From Dyella_B sp035503745 (lineage in GTDB: Bacteria; Pseudomonadota; Gammaproteobacteria; Xanthomonadales; Rhodanobacteraceae), in NCBI RefSeq assembly GCF_035503745.1, contig NZ_DATJTC010000009.1, forward strand, positions 1 to 64,000: DNA of 64,000 nucleotides, given 5' to 3'. The translations under genes and the position numbers were made by a program. This document shows positions 26,555-37,977 of this stretch, piece after piece. The notes under the pieces were generated by a model. The model was not told the origin of the DNA. It made no database searches and was given only the letters and a program-made list of their open reading frames with translations. Every line of letters starts with the position of its first letter. Positions within the stretch are counted from its first letter, which is position 1.

Positions 26555-26699
26555 CTTACCTGCGTCGCGCCACTGGGGACTGACGACACAGGACAAAATG
26601 CCCGCAATCCGATAAACGTAAGATTTTCCGCCCAGCTGGAGCCGGCCGTAGAACCGCTGCGGCTCACCCTACCCCGATCACGCAAGTCATGGAGTTCTC

Positions 26700-27890
26700 A
26701 TGAAGTCGACGTCAATGCGCACACCGGTGTTGTGCCTGAGTCTGCTGGCGCTTGCCGCCTGCAGCGGCAAGGAGCAAGGCCCTCCCCAGATGCCTACGCC
26801 GACCGTGGGCGTAGTGGATGCGCAGCCGCAGAATGTGCCGCTGACCAAGGACCTGGTAGGCCGCCTGTCCGCCTTCCGCAGCGGCGACGTGCGCGCCCGT
26901 GTTTCCGGCGTGCTGCTCAAGCGCGTCTACACCGAAGGCACGGACGTCAAGCAGGGGCAGTTGCTGTTCCAGATCGACCCGGCGCCCTACCAGGCCGCCC
27001 TGGCCAATGCGCAAGCGGCGCTGGCGTCGGCCCAGGCCAACTACACCAATGCTCATGTGATCGCCGATCGCGATCGCCAGCTGGTACCCAATGGTTATAT
27101 CTCCAAGCAGCAGCTCGATACCGATGAGGCCACCGAGCGCTCCTCGCTGGCGGCCGTGAAGCAGGCCCAGGCGAACGTGCAGACTGCCCGCGTCAATCTC
27201 AGCTACACCAACGTCACCTCGCCCATCGACGGACGCGCCGGCGAGCAGCAGGTGACCGAAGGCGCGGTAGTGGGCAACAGCACCGCCGATACCGGCGCCA
27301 GCGCCACCTTGCTGACGACCGTCGACCAGCTCGATCCGCTATATGTCAACTTCACCCTCAGCGCCGCGGACCTGGACACGCTGCAGCACGCGCAGTCCGC
27401 CGGCAAGGTGCAACTGGCCACGCAAAACAAAACCACCGTGCAGATCACCATGCCCAACGGCGCGAAATACGACCACTTGGGTACGCTGGATTTCTCCGAC
27501 ACCACGGTCGATCCGAACACCGGCGCGATCAACTTGCGCGCAGTGGTGCCCAACGGCGAACGGCGCCTGCTGCCGGGCATGTATGTGCCCCTCACCATCG
27601 ACATGGGCGAGCTCAACAAGGTGTTCCTGATTCCGCAGCCCGCGATCCAGCGCGACCCCCTGGGCGCCTATGCCCTGGTGGTGGGCAAGGACGGCAAGGT
27701 CGTGCAGAAGCGCGTATCGGCCGACACCATGCGCGGCAATGACTGGGTGGTCACCAGCGGCCTCAACGCGGGCGACCAGGTCATCGTGTCCGGCGTCCAG
27801 GTGGTCAAGCCCGGTGCACCGGCCAACGCCAGCCCATGGAAGCCCGACCAGGCGCCGGCCGGTGCCGCCCCTGCCGCTGGCCATCAGTAA
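26700..27890 (+). CDS. RND efflux periplasmic adaptor lipoprotein (AcrA/MexA-like)
   Basis: The 396-residue adaptor carries a lipoprotein signal with lipobox LAAC (Cys21), anchoring it in the inner membrane facing the periplasm. The lipoyl half-motif VSGVLLKRVYTEGTDVKQGQ is followed by a helical hairpin (about 100-165) and the return half YTNVTSPIDGRAGEQQVTEG. A beta-barrel and membrane-proximal domain complete it. The start at 26700 has GGAG five bases upstream. It lies 12 bases before its permease. No outer-membrane factor gene follows, so this pump must borrow one, perhaps the NodT-type protein at 16.9 kb or a TolC elsewhere. Confidence 0.93.
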   Translation: MKSTSMRTPVLCLSLLALAACSGKEQGPPQMPTPTVGVVDAQPQNVPLTKDLVGRLSAFRSGDVRARVSGVLLKRVYTEGTDVKQGQLLFQIDPAPYQAALANAQAALASAQANYTNAHVIADRDRQLVPNGYISKQQLDTDEATERSSLAAVKQAQANVQTARVNLSYTNVTSPIDGRAGEQQVTEGAVVGNSTADTGASATLLTTVDQLDPLYVNFTLSAADLDTLQHAQSAGKVQLATQNKTTVQITMPNGAKYDHLGTLDFSDTTVDPNTGAINLRAVVPNGERRLLPGMYVPLTIDMGELNKVFLIPQPAIQRDPLGAYALVVGKDGKVVQKRVSADTMRGNDWVVTSGLNAGDQVIVSGVQVVKPGAPANASPWKPDQAPAGAAPAAGHQ

Positions 27891-27902
27891 AGGAGAACAC
27901 TG

Positions 27903-30900
27903 ATGCCGAGTTTCTTTATCGACCGTCCCATCTTTGCGTGGGTGGTCGCCATTCTGATCACCCTGGTCGGCACCATCTCGGTGCTGGGCATGGGTGTGGA
28001 GTCCTATCCCAACATCGCGCCGCCGCAGGTCACGGTAACGGCCACCTTCCCGGGCGCCAGCGCCCAGACCATGGAAGACACCGTCACCAAGGTGATCGAG
28101 CAGCAGCTTACGGGCGTGGATAACCTGCTGTACTTCAGTTCGGCTTCCAACTCCAACGGCACCTCCACCATAACCCTGAGCTTTGCCACCGGCACCGACC
28201 CCGACATCGCCCAGGTGCAGGTGCAGAACAAGGTCTCGCTGGCCGAACCGCAGCTGCCTTCGGAGGTGAACCTGCAGGGCGTAGTGGTGGCCAAGGCCAA
28301 CCCGGACTTCCTGATGTTCGTGGGCCTGATCTCCAATAACCCGGAGATCGACTCCAACCGTCTCAGCGACATCGTCGGTTCGCAGGTGATCAACCAGATC
28401 GGCCGTATTCCCGGCGTGGGCAGCACCTTCCAGGTGGGCTCCGAATACGCCATGCGCGTGTGGCTCAATCCCGACAAGATGCAGGGTTATGGGCTTTCCG
28501 CGACCCAGGTGGAAAACGCCATCTCCGCCCAGAACGTGCAGTTCGCGGCCGGCTCGCTGGGTTCGGATCCGGCCGTCAACGGGCAAAGCTTCACCGCCAC
28601 GGTGTCCGCCGAAGGCCTGTTCTCCACGCCCGAGCAGTTCGGCGACATCATCCTGCGCGCCAACGCCAACGGCACGGTGGTGCGCCTCAAGGACATCGCG
28701 CGCATCCAATTGGGCCCGCAGACCTACGGCTTCACCTCCACCTGGAGCGGACAGCCGGTGGGCGGCTTCGGCGTGCAGTTGCTGCCGGGCGCCAACGCGC
28801 TGAACGTGGCCGAATCCGTACGCGCCAAGATGGACGAGCTGGCGAAGGACTTCCCGCAGGGCGTCACCTGGTTCGCGCCCTACGACAGCACGCCGTTCGT
28901 GCGCGTGTCGATCGAGGAAGTGGTGCACACGCTCATTGAAGCCATCGCCCTGGTGTTCGTGGTGATGCTGATCTTCCTGCAGAACTTCCGCGCCACGATC
29001 ATTCCCACGCTGGTGATTCCGGTGGCCCTGCTGGGCACCTTCATCGGCCTGGCGCCGATGGGCTTCACCATCAACCAGCTCACCCTGTTCGGCATGGTGC
29101 TGGCCATCGGTATCGTGGTGGACGACGCGATCGTGGTGATCGAGAACGTCGAACGCATCATGACCGAGGAAAACCTCTCGCCCAAGGAAGCCACGCGCAA
29201 GGCGATGAGCCAGATCACCGGCGCGGTGGTGGCGATCACGGTGGTGCTGGCGGCGGTGTTCGTGCCTTCCGCGCTGCAGCCCGGCGCCACCGGCGTGATC
29301 TACAAGCAGTTCGCGCTGACCATCGCCGTATCGATGGGCTTCTCGGCGTTCCTTGCGCTGTCGTTCACCCCTGCCCTGTGCGCCACCATCCTCAAGCCCG
29401 CGCATGAGGAAAAGAAAAACTTCTTCTACCGCTGGTTCAACAAGGCTTTCGAACGCGTCACACACACCTACCAGGGTCACATCAGGGGCGCCATCCGCCA
29501 CTCGCCACGCTGGATGATCGTGTTTGCGCTGGTGGCGGTGTTGGCCGTGTTCCTGTTCAACAAGCTGCCGACCAGCTTCGTGCCCAGCGAGGACCAAGGC
29601 TTTGCGCTGGCCATCGTCAGCCTGCCTCCCGGCGCCAGTTTGGAGCGCTCCCAGCAGGTGATGCGTGAGATCCAGCACACGCTTGATACCAGTCCGTTGA
29701 AAGACGACTACGTGGGCATGTACCAGATCAGCGGCTTCAGCTTCGTCGGTCGCAGCGAAAACGCCGGCATGGTGTTCATCAAGCTCAAGGACTGGAGCGT
29801 GCGTTCGATCACCGCGGACGACTTCATCCGCCAGGCCAATGGCGTGCTGCACCACATCCGCGATGCGCAAATCTTTGTGGTGAACCTGCCCACCATCCGT
29901 GGCCTCAGCCAGTTCGGCGGCCTGGACATGTACCTGCAGGCGCGCAGCGGCCAATCGCGGGCGCAACTTGCGCAGGCCATGGGCATGTTGCTGGGCAAGG
30001 CGTCCAAGAGCCCCACGCTGTTCGGCACCCGTCCGAACCTGCTGCCGGATGCGCCTCAGTACAACCTCACCGTCGATCGCGTGCAGGCGGCGGCACTGGG
30101 CCTGTCGGTGAGCGATGTGTACACCGCGATCCAGCTGATGCTGGCGCCGGTCTACATCAACAACTTCATCTACGAAGACCGCGTCAAGCGCGTGATGGTG
30201 CAGGCCGACGCGCCTTACCGCATGGGCACCGATTCGCTCAGCCACATCTTCACGCCCAGCACGCTGACTGGCAGCGCTTCTTCGTCAACCACCTCGACCA
30301 CGACCACCTCCAGCAACAGCTCGCCCTACGGCCCGTTCGACATGATCCCGCTGTCGAGCGTGGTGCACACCAGCTGGAGCATGGCTTCGCCCTCGCTGAC
30401 GCGCTACAACGGCTACCCGGCGATCGAAATCGTCGGCGATGCCAACAAGGGCTACTCCACCGGCCAGGCGATGGGCACGTTGCAGGACATCGTGAACAAC
30501 GACCTGCCCAAGGGCTTCGGCGCGGACTGGACCGGCCAGTCGTATCAAGAGGTGCTGGCAGGTAACTCCGCCACGCTGCTGATGATCCTGTCGATCGTCA
30601 TCGTGTTCCTGTGCTTGTCGGCGCTGTATGAAAGCTGGTCGATACCAGTGGCCGTGCTGCTGGTGGTGCCGCTGGGCCTGCTCGGCATGACGGTGCTGTG
30701 CATGCTGCGGGGCTTCCCCAACGACATGTACTTCAAGATCGGCATGGTGACGGTGATCGGCCTGGCGGCGAAAAACGCCATCCTGATCGTGGAGTTTGCG
30801 GTGGAGCAGCAAGCGGAAGGCAAGACGCTGTTCGAGGCCGTAATCACTGCGGCTCGCCTGCGACTGCGTCCGATCCTGATGACCTCGATGGCGTTCATTC

Positions 30901-31103
30901 TCGGCGTGCTGCCGCTGGTCACCTCCACCGGCGCCGGCTCCAATTCGCGTCATGAGATCGGCACGGGCGTCATCGGCGGCATGCTGTTCGCCACCTTCCT
31001 GGGCCTGCTGATGATCCCGGTGTTCTACGTCAGCGTGCGCCGCATGCTGGGTGACAAGCTCGATGAGGAAACCCACAAGCTGGCTCGCCACGATCATCAC
31101 TAA
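27903..31103 (+). CDS. RND multidrug efflux permease (HAE1, AcrB/MexF-like)
   Basis: The 1066-residue inner-membrane drug/proton antiporter begins MPSFFIDRPIFAWVVAILI, the hallmark of the HAE1 family. TM4 carries GIVVDDAIVVIENVERIM with the paired proton-relay aspartates, and TM10-11 reads KIGMVTVIGLAAKNAILIVE. A Ser/Thr-rich block of about 21 residues (788-808, bases 30264-30326) is inserted in the second periplasmic loop just before PFDMIPLSSV. A strong AAGGAG sits eight bases before ATG 27903. It forms a two-gene operon with the adaptor and ends upstream of a GC-rich terminator hairpin. Confidence 0.94.
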   Translation: MPSFFIDRPIFAWVVAILITLVGTISVLGMGVESYPNIAPPQVTVTATFPGASAQTMEDTVTKVIEQQLTGVDNLLYFSSASNSNGTSTITLSFATGTDPDIAQVQVQNKVSLAEPQLPSEVNLQGVVVAKANPDFLMFVGLISNNPEIDSNRLSDIVGSQVINQIGRIPGVGSTFQVGSEYAMRVWLNPDKMQGYGLSATQVENAISAQNVQFAAGSLGSDPAVNGQSFTATVSAEGLFSTPEQFGDIILRANANGTVVRLKDIARIQLGPQTYGFTSTWSGQPVGGFGVQLLPGANALNVAESVRAKMDELAKDFPQGVTWFAPYDSTPFVRVSIEEVVHTLIEAIALVFVVMLIFLQNFRATIIPTLVIPVALLGTFIGLAPMGFTINQLTLFGMVLAIGIVVDDAIVVIENVERIMTEENLSPKEATRKAMSQITGAVVAITVVLAAVFVPSALQPGATGVIYKQFALTIAVSMGFSAFLALSFTPALCATILKPAHEEKKNFFYRWFNKAFERVTHTYQGHIRGAIRHSPRWMIVFALVAVLAVFLFNKLPTSFVPSEDQGFALAIVSLPPGASLERSQQVMREIQHTLDTSPLKDDYVGMYQISGFSFVGRSENAGMVFIKLKDWSVRSITADDFIRQANGVLHHIRDAQIFVVNLPTIRGLSQFGGLDMYLQARSGQSRAQLAQAMGMLLGKASKSPTLFGTRPNLLPDAPQYNLTVDRVQAAALGLSVSDVYTAIQLMLAPVYINNFIYEDRVKRVMVQADAPYRMGTDSLSHIFTPSTLTGSASSSTTSTTTTSSNSSPYGPFDMIPLSSVVHTSWSMASPSLTRYNGYPAIEIVGDANKGYSTGQAMGTLQDIVNNDLPKGFGADWTGQSYQEVLAGNSATLLMILSIVIVFLCLSALYESWSIPVAVLLVVPLGLLGMTVLCMLRGFPNDMYFKIGMVTVIGLAAKNAILIVEFAVEQQAEGKTLFEAVITAARLRLRPILMTSMAFILGVLPLVTSTGAGSNSRHEIGTGVIGGMLFATFLGLLMIPVFYVSVRRMLGDKLDEETHKLARHDHH

Positions 31104-31188
31104 CCGTTCGATTCCGGCCCGCATCGCGGGCCGGATGCTCGTACCCATCTCTGCGCGCACTCAAACAGGGTGTGGCGTTGCAAAAAAC

Positions 31189-31208
31189 AAAGGCCCCGCG
31201 GGGCCTTT
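31189..31208. terminator. intrinsic terminator between convergent genes
   Basis: AAAGGCCCCGCGGGGCCTTT is a perfect 20-base palindrome. On the minus strand it is followed by GTTTTTTG, giving a good terminator for the secreted-protein gene at 31224-31739. On the plus strand, after the RND permease, the T-run is only the stem end (TTT). Confidence 0.7.
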
Positions 31209-31223
31209 GCTGTATCGGCAACA

Positions 31224-31739
31224 TCATCCTCCCCCTTCCGCGCTCATGTACGGCTCCAGCACCAGGGATTCGCTCTGCTGGGCACCAACATCACCGTGAC
31301 CTGCCGGAACGGAAATGTTCGCGTTCACCACGGCATGGTCACCCGATCCAAAAATATCCGTGGGCCCCTCTGAAACAGCCGAGTTTAAAATGACGACTGA
31401 TCCCGAACGAGTCGTGTCATCGCATACATAGCCCGTGAACTGAGTCCCTCCTGTAGCGCCACCGACGTAGTCGTAAACAGCAATCTCAAAATCAGCTATT
31501 CCCCCTCCCCGCGGATTGCCGTTTAGACTCGGGCTGCAGTTGTAGCGAAAATCCACCGATACGGTGTTCGCGTCTATCCAGAACGCACCGTCGATCCTAA
31601 GTAGGTTTACCCCTGATGCATGGGCAGGCGCTATCGCGCCCATGCCCACTCCCCACGCAACAACTAGCGCAGCGCTCGATCGCATTGACCATGCGCGATG
31701 TGATATCCGAGTACCAGCATTTTGCCGTTTGCTCAGCAT
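31224..31739 (-). CDS. secreted protein of unknown function
   Basis: The 171-residue precursor has a long signal peptide (basic start, hydrophobic core around 21-37, likely cleavage after APAHA at 41). The mature part begins SGVNLLRIDGAFWIDANTVS and looks beta-rich, with two cysteines (YNCSPS, YVCDDT) that could form one disulphide, and an acidic/Gly-rich C-terminus. I do not recognise the family. ATG 31739 is preferred, with GAGG eight bases upstream; GTG 31748 is an in-frame alternative. It stands alone, ended by the palindromic terminator at 31189-31208, between an efflux operon and an acyl-CoA dehydrogenase. Confidence 0.65.
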   Translation of the reverse strand: MLSKRQNAGTRISHRAWSMRSSAALVVAWGVGMGAIAPAHASGVNLLRIDGAFWIDANTVSVDFRYNCSPSLNGNPRGGGIADFEIAVYDYVGGATGGTQFTGYVCDDTTRSGSVVILNSAVSEGPTDIFGSGDHAVVNANISVPAGHGDVGAQQSESLVLEPYMSAEGGG

Positions 31740-31871
31740 GATGCTCACCTCTTCAATGGATACACACCCCCTGCGGCGGGGGATGTATCACCGAAGCGGC
31801 AAGCCAACAAGGACAATCGCGGCCATTTTAATTTTTCACGCGCGCCTCACGCGGCGCGCGCGTTGTCACGC

Positions 31872-33032
31872 TCAACGCAAGCCTGTTTCCGCGCGCGCAA
31901 TCACCATGCGCTGGATCTCGCTGGTGCCTTCGTAGATCTCGGTGATCTTGGCATCGCGGAAATAACGCTCCAGCGGCATTTCCTTGGAGTAACCCATACC
32001 GCCGTGAATCTGCACGGCCTGGTGCGCAATCCACATCGCCGCTTCCGAGGCGACCAGCTTGGCCACCGATGCCTCGGTGCCGAAACGGCCGCCGTTTTTT
32101 TCCGCCTGGCCCTTGGCCCATGCTGCGCGCAGCGTCAGCAACGTGGCGGCGTCGAGCTTGCACTTCATGTCGGCGATCTTGGCCTGCGTCATCTGGAACG
32201 TACCGATCGGCTGGCCGAAGGCCTTACGATCGCGCGACCATTGCAGCGTCGCCTCATATGCGGCGCGTGCAATGCCGACCGCCTGCGAAGCGATGCCGAT
32301 GCGGCCGGCGTCGAGTACACCCATCGCGATGGAGAAGCCCTTGCCTTCCTCGCCCAGCAAGTCTTCCTTGGCGCATACGTAATCGTTGAACTCGATCTCA
32401 CAGGTGGCCGATGCGCGGATGCCAAGCTTGGGTTCGGTCTTGCCCGCGTGGAAGCCGGGCTTGTGCGTATCGATGATGAAAGCCGAAACGCCCTTGGCCC
32501 CGATGCCCGGCGTGGTAATGGCGAACAGCACGATGTAACGCGCCACCGGGCCGGAGGTGATCCAGCTCTTCTTGCCGTTGATCACCCAGTCGCCGTCGGC
32601 GTTCTTCGATGCGCGCGTGTGCATCGCCGAGGCATCGGAACCGGACTGCGGCTCGGTCAGCGCGTATGCGCCGATGCCTTCGCCTTGCGCGATGGCGCGC
32701 ACGTATTTCTGCTTCTGCGCTTCGCTGCCGTGCTTGAGGATGCCGTTGCAGAACAGCGAATTGTTCACCGACATGATGGTGGAGGTAGCCGCATCCGCCG
32801 CCGCGATCTCGATCATCGCCAGCACGTAGCCGATCGGATCCAAGCCCGCGCCGCCATACTCGTGCGGCACCTCGATCCCCATCAGGCCGAGCTGGCCCAT
32901 CTCACGGATGTTGTCCAGCGGAAACTCGCCCTTGGCGTCGAGTTCCGCCGCCACCGGCACGATACGCTTCTGCGCAAAGTCGCGGGCGATGGCCTGGATG
33001 GACAGCTGGTCTTCGGTAAAACTGAAATCCAT
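31872..33032 (-). CDS. acyl-CoA dehydrogenase, short-chain (butyryl-CoA) type
   Basis: This 386-residue flavoenzyme introduces the 2,3 double bond into acyl-CoA and passes electrons to ETF. Landmarks are YALTEPQSGSDASAM (about 126-140), KSWITSGPVARYIVLFA, the FAD-binding RKAFGQPIGTFQMTQAKIAD and QIHGGMGYSKEMPLERYFRD, and the catalytic glutamate in ITEIYEGTSEIQRMV (about Glu368). The pattern fits short/branched-chain members. Start MDFSFTEDQ at 33032 has GGAG seven bases upstream; the frame extends further without similarity. It is divergent from the methionine operon. Confidence 0.92.
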   Translation of the reverse strand: MDFSFTEDQLSIQAIARDFAQKRIVPVAAELDAKGEFPLDNIREMGQLGLMGIEVPHEYGGAGLDPIGYVLAMIEIAAADAATSTIMSVNNSLFCNGILKHGSEAQKQKYVRAIAQGEGIGAYALTEPQSGSDASAMHTRASKNADGDWVINGKKSWITSGPVARYIVLFAITTPGIGAKGVSAFIIDTHKPGFHAGKTEPKLGIRASATCEIEFNDYVCAKEDLLGEEGKGFSIAMGVLDAGRIGIASQAVGIARAAYEATLQWSRDRKAFGQPIGTFQMTQAKIADMKCKLDAATLLTLRAAWAKGQAEKNGGRFGTEASVAKLVASEAAMWIAHQAVQIHGGMGYSKEMPLERYFRDAKITEIYEGTSEIQRMVIARAETGLR

Positions 33033-33145
33033 GGGGGACTCCGGAGGAAAGGAAGCGGGGAAGCCGACCATTTTAGCCGGCGCGCGCCAAACGCTTTGTG
33101 CGGACGCAGCAAGCGGCCTTTCCCGCCCTTGAGGCCGTTTCCCCC

Positions 33146-33174
33146 TTGACGCCCTGACCGCCCGCGCCTACCCT
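33146..33174 (+). promoter_or_regulatory. candidate sigma-70 promoter of the methionine operon
   Basis: TTGACG (33146-33151) is followed after 17 bases by TACCCT (33169-33174). The -35 is close to consensus and the -10 is weak, which suits a regulated promoter. The TATATCGCGATATA palindrome starts 10 bases after the -10, around the expected transcription start. Confidence 0.5.
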
Positions 33175-33183
33175 TAACATCTC

Positions 33184-33197
33184 TATATCGCGATATA
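33184..33197. promoter_or_regulatory. ArsR-type operator, 14-bp perfect palindrome
   Basis: TATATCGCGATATA is fully self-complementary and sits between the candidate promoter and the start of the ArsR-fusion gene at 33208. ArsR/SmtB repressors bind AT-rich palindromes of this kind, so autoregulation of the operon is likely. The link to this particular protein is inference from position. Confidence 0.6.
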
Positions 33198-33207
33198 AGG
33201 ATGCACG

Positions 33208-34134
33208 ATGGATCTGGCCACCGCCTCCAGCGTGTTGCGCCTGTTGGCGGACCCTACGCGGGTGCGCCTGCTGGCCCTGCTCGAACGCGAGGAACTGACC
33301 GTGGCCGAACTGGCCGCGGTGCTGCACCTGGCCCAGCCGCGCGTCTCCACCCACCTGGCCAAGCTCAAAGAAGCCGAACTGGTGCGCGACCGCCGCGCCG
33401 GCGTCTCGGCCTACTACCGCGCCAACAGCGAAGGCGATGAACACCAGCACGCGCTGATCCGCTCGCTGCGCGAAAGCATCGACGATGCGCTGCTGCGCGA
33501 AGACGCCGCCCGCCTGCCCGGCGTATTGGCCGAGCGCGCGCGCGACGAAGGCTGGGCCGACACGGTGGCGGGCGACATGGAGCGTCATTACTCCCCCGGC
33601 CGCACCTGGGAAACGCTGAGCCGTTCGCTGCTGCAGTTGCTCGAAACTGGCGACGTGCTGGACATCGCTTCCGGCGACGGCGTTACCGCCGAACTGCTGG
33701 CCCCGCACGCGCGCTCCATCGTCTGCGTGGACGCCAGCGAACGCGTGGCCGAGGCGGCGGCCAAGCGCCTGGCCAGTTTCGACAACGTCCAAGTGCTGCA
33801 CGGCGACATGCACGCCTTGACGCTCGAAGCGGGCCGCTTCGACCTGGTGCTGATGCTGCATGCGCTTACCTATGCCGAGCAGCCGTCCAAGGCGATTGCC
33901 GAAGCCGCGCGCGTGCTTCGTCCGGGCGGTCGCCTGCTGGCGGTGACGCTGGGCAAGCACGATCACCGTGCCGTCGTCGAACCCTTCGATCACCGCAACC
34001 TGGGCTTCACTCAGCAGGAACTCAACGAGCTGGCCACGCGTGCGGGCCTGGACGTGATCAGCTGCAACCGCCTCAGCCGCGAGCGCAAGGCGCCGCATTT
34101 CGAAGTCATCAGCGTGCTCGCGCGCAAGCCGTAA
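33208..34134 (+). CDS. ArsR-family regulator fused to a SAM-dependent methyltransferase domain
   Basis: The 308-residue protein has an ArsR winged helix-turn-helix domain (about 1-85; LADPTRVRLLALLEREELTV and LAQPRVSTHLAKLKEAELV) joined to a class I methyltransferase domain (about 130-305) with SAM-binding motif VLDIASGDGVTAEL (about 150-163) and the acidic VCVDASE strand end. Such fusions next to methionine-cycle genes are known, and related ArsR regulators (SahR type) respond to S-adenosylhomocysteine; the C-terminal domain here could sense SAM/SAH rather than methylate. It precedes the split methionine synthase by 18 bases and so probably regulates it through the palindrome at 33184-33197. 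AAGG lies seven bases before ATG 33208. Confidence 0.9.
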   Translation: MDLATASSVLRLLADPTRVRLLALLEREELTVAELAAVLHLAQPRVSTHLAKLKEAELVRDRRAGVSAYYRANSEGDEHQHALIRSLRESIDDALLREDAARLPGVLAERARDEGWADTVAGDMERHYSPGRTWETLSRSLLQLLETGDVLDIASGDGVTAELLAPHARSIVCVDASERVAEAAAKRLASFDNVQVLHGDMHALTLEAGRFDLVLMLHALTYAEQPSKAIAEAARVLRPGGRLLAVTLGKHDHRAVVEPFDHRNLGFTQQELNELATRAGLDVISCNRLSRERKAPHFEVISVLARKP

Positions 34135-34152
34135 AGATCCAAGGAGATCGTC

Positions 34153-35234
34153 ATGAGCACCCTTCCCTGGCTGCATCCCCAGCGCGTCGCCTTAATCGAG
34201 GCGGCGCTGCGCGAACGTATCCTGATCCTCGACGGCGGCATGGGCACGATGCTGCAAGGACACCAGCTGGACGAAACCGCCTTTCGCGGCGACCGCTTCG
34301 TCGAGGGGCACGACAGCCAGCACCAGCATGTGCACGATCATCCCGGCAGTTGCGACCTCAAAGGCAACAACGACCTGCTTACGCTGACCAAACCGGACAT
34401 CATCCGCGGTGTGCACGAAGCCTATCTGGAAGCCGGCGCGGACCTGATCGAAACCAACACCTTCAATGCCACGCGCATCAGCCAGGCCGACTACCATCTG
34501 CAACACCTGGCCTACGAACTTAACCGCGAAGGCGCCCGCCTGGCACGCGCGGCATGCGATGCGTATACGGCGAAGAATCCGGCCAAACCGCGTTTCACAA
34601 TCGGCGTACTCGGCCCGACCAGCCGCACCGCGTCGCTGTCGCCGGACGTCAACGATCCGGGCTTGCGCAACGTCACCTTCCAGGAACTGTGCGACAACTA
34701 CACCGAATCGGCCAGCGGCCTGATCGATGGCGGCGCGGACCTGATCATGGTGGAAACCATCTTCGACACGCTCAACGCGAAAGCCGCCCTGTTCGCGCTG
34801 AGCGAGCTGTTCCGCGCTCGCGGCGCGCGCCTGCCGGTAATGATCTCCGGCACCATCACCGACCGCTCCGGCCGCACGCTGTCGGGCCAGACGGCCGAGG
34901 CCTTCTACTATTCGGTCAAGCACATCCGCCCGCTGTCGGTCGGCTTCAATTGCGCGCTCGGCGCGGCGGATCTGCGCCCGCACGTGCAAACGCTGTCCAG
35001 CATTGCCGAGAGTTTCGTCAGCACGCATCCCAATGCCGGCCTGCCCAACGCCTTCGGCGAGTACGACGAGACGCCTGCGCAAATGGCCGCCGTGATCGGT
35101 GGCTTTGCCCGCGAGGGCCTGTTGAACATGGTCGGCGGCTGCTGCGGGACCACCCCGGCGCACATCAAGGCCATCGCCGAAGCGGTGCGCGACTGCGCGC
35201 CACGCACCATTCTCTCTGAATCCGCCCAGGCCGC

Positions 35235-35238
<4 letters not shown>
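34153..35238 (+). CDS. metH: methionine synthase (B12), homocysteine-binding half
   Basis: The 361-residue protein is the first domain of cobalamin-dependent methionine synthase as a separate gene. It binds and activates homocysteine through zinc held by Cys267 (FNCALG), Cys330 and Cys331 (GGCCGTT). It opens with ERILILDGGMGTMLQGHQL and contains ETNTFNATRISQADYH. Compared with E. coli MetH there is a His-rich insertion of about a dozen residues (EGHDSQHQHVHDHPGS, about residues 53-68) just before CDLKGNNDLL. AAGGAG lies six bases before ATG 34153. It overlaps the second half by 4 bases (ATGA), so the two are translationally coupled. Confidence 0.94.
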
Positions 35239-37964
<2,726 letters not shown>

Positions 37965-37977
37965 GCCATGGGCGGGT

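Larger units (their letters stand above)
26215..26699. promoter_or_regulatory. divergent control region with clustered palindromes
   Basis: The gap between gdhB and the second RND operon holds five GCATGC hexamers (26323, 26360, 26393, 26461, 26465), a perfect 11-bp inverted repeat (26358-26400), an 8-bp inverted repeat (26423-26448) and a partial palindrome ACTGGACGGTATAGT (26540-26554) overlapping a TATAGT -10-like hexamer. Promoters for both genes must lie here. The palindromes look like operators but no regulator gene is adjacent. Confidence 0.5.

Noticed and set aside
27339..30245. Minus-strand frame of 968 codons
   Set aside because: Antisense to the RND adaptor/permease pair, with the same His/Gln/Arg-rich shadow composition and no recognisable domain.
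31830..31865. GC-rich hairpin (CGCGCGCC..GGCGCGCG) near the end of the acyl-CoA dehydrogenase gene as terminator
   Set aside because: On the minus strand it is followed by A-rich rather than T-rich sequence, so it does not fit an intrinsic terminator.
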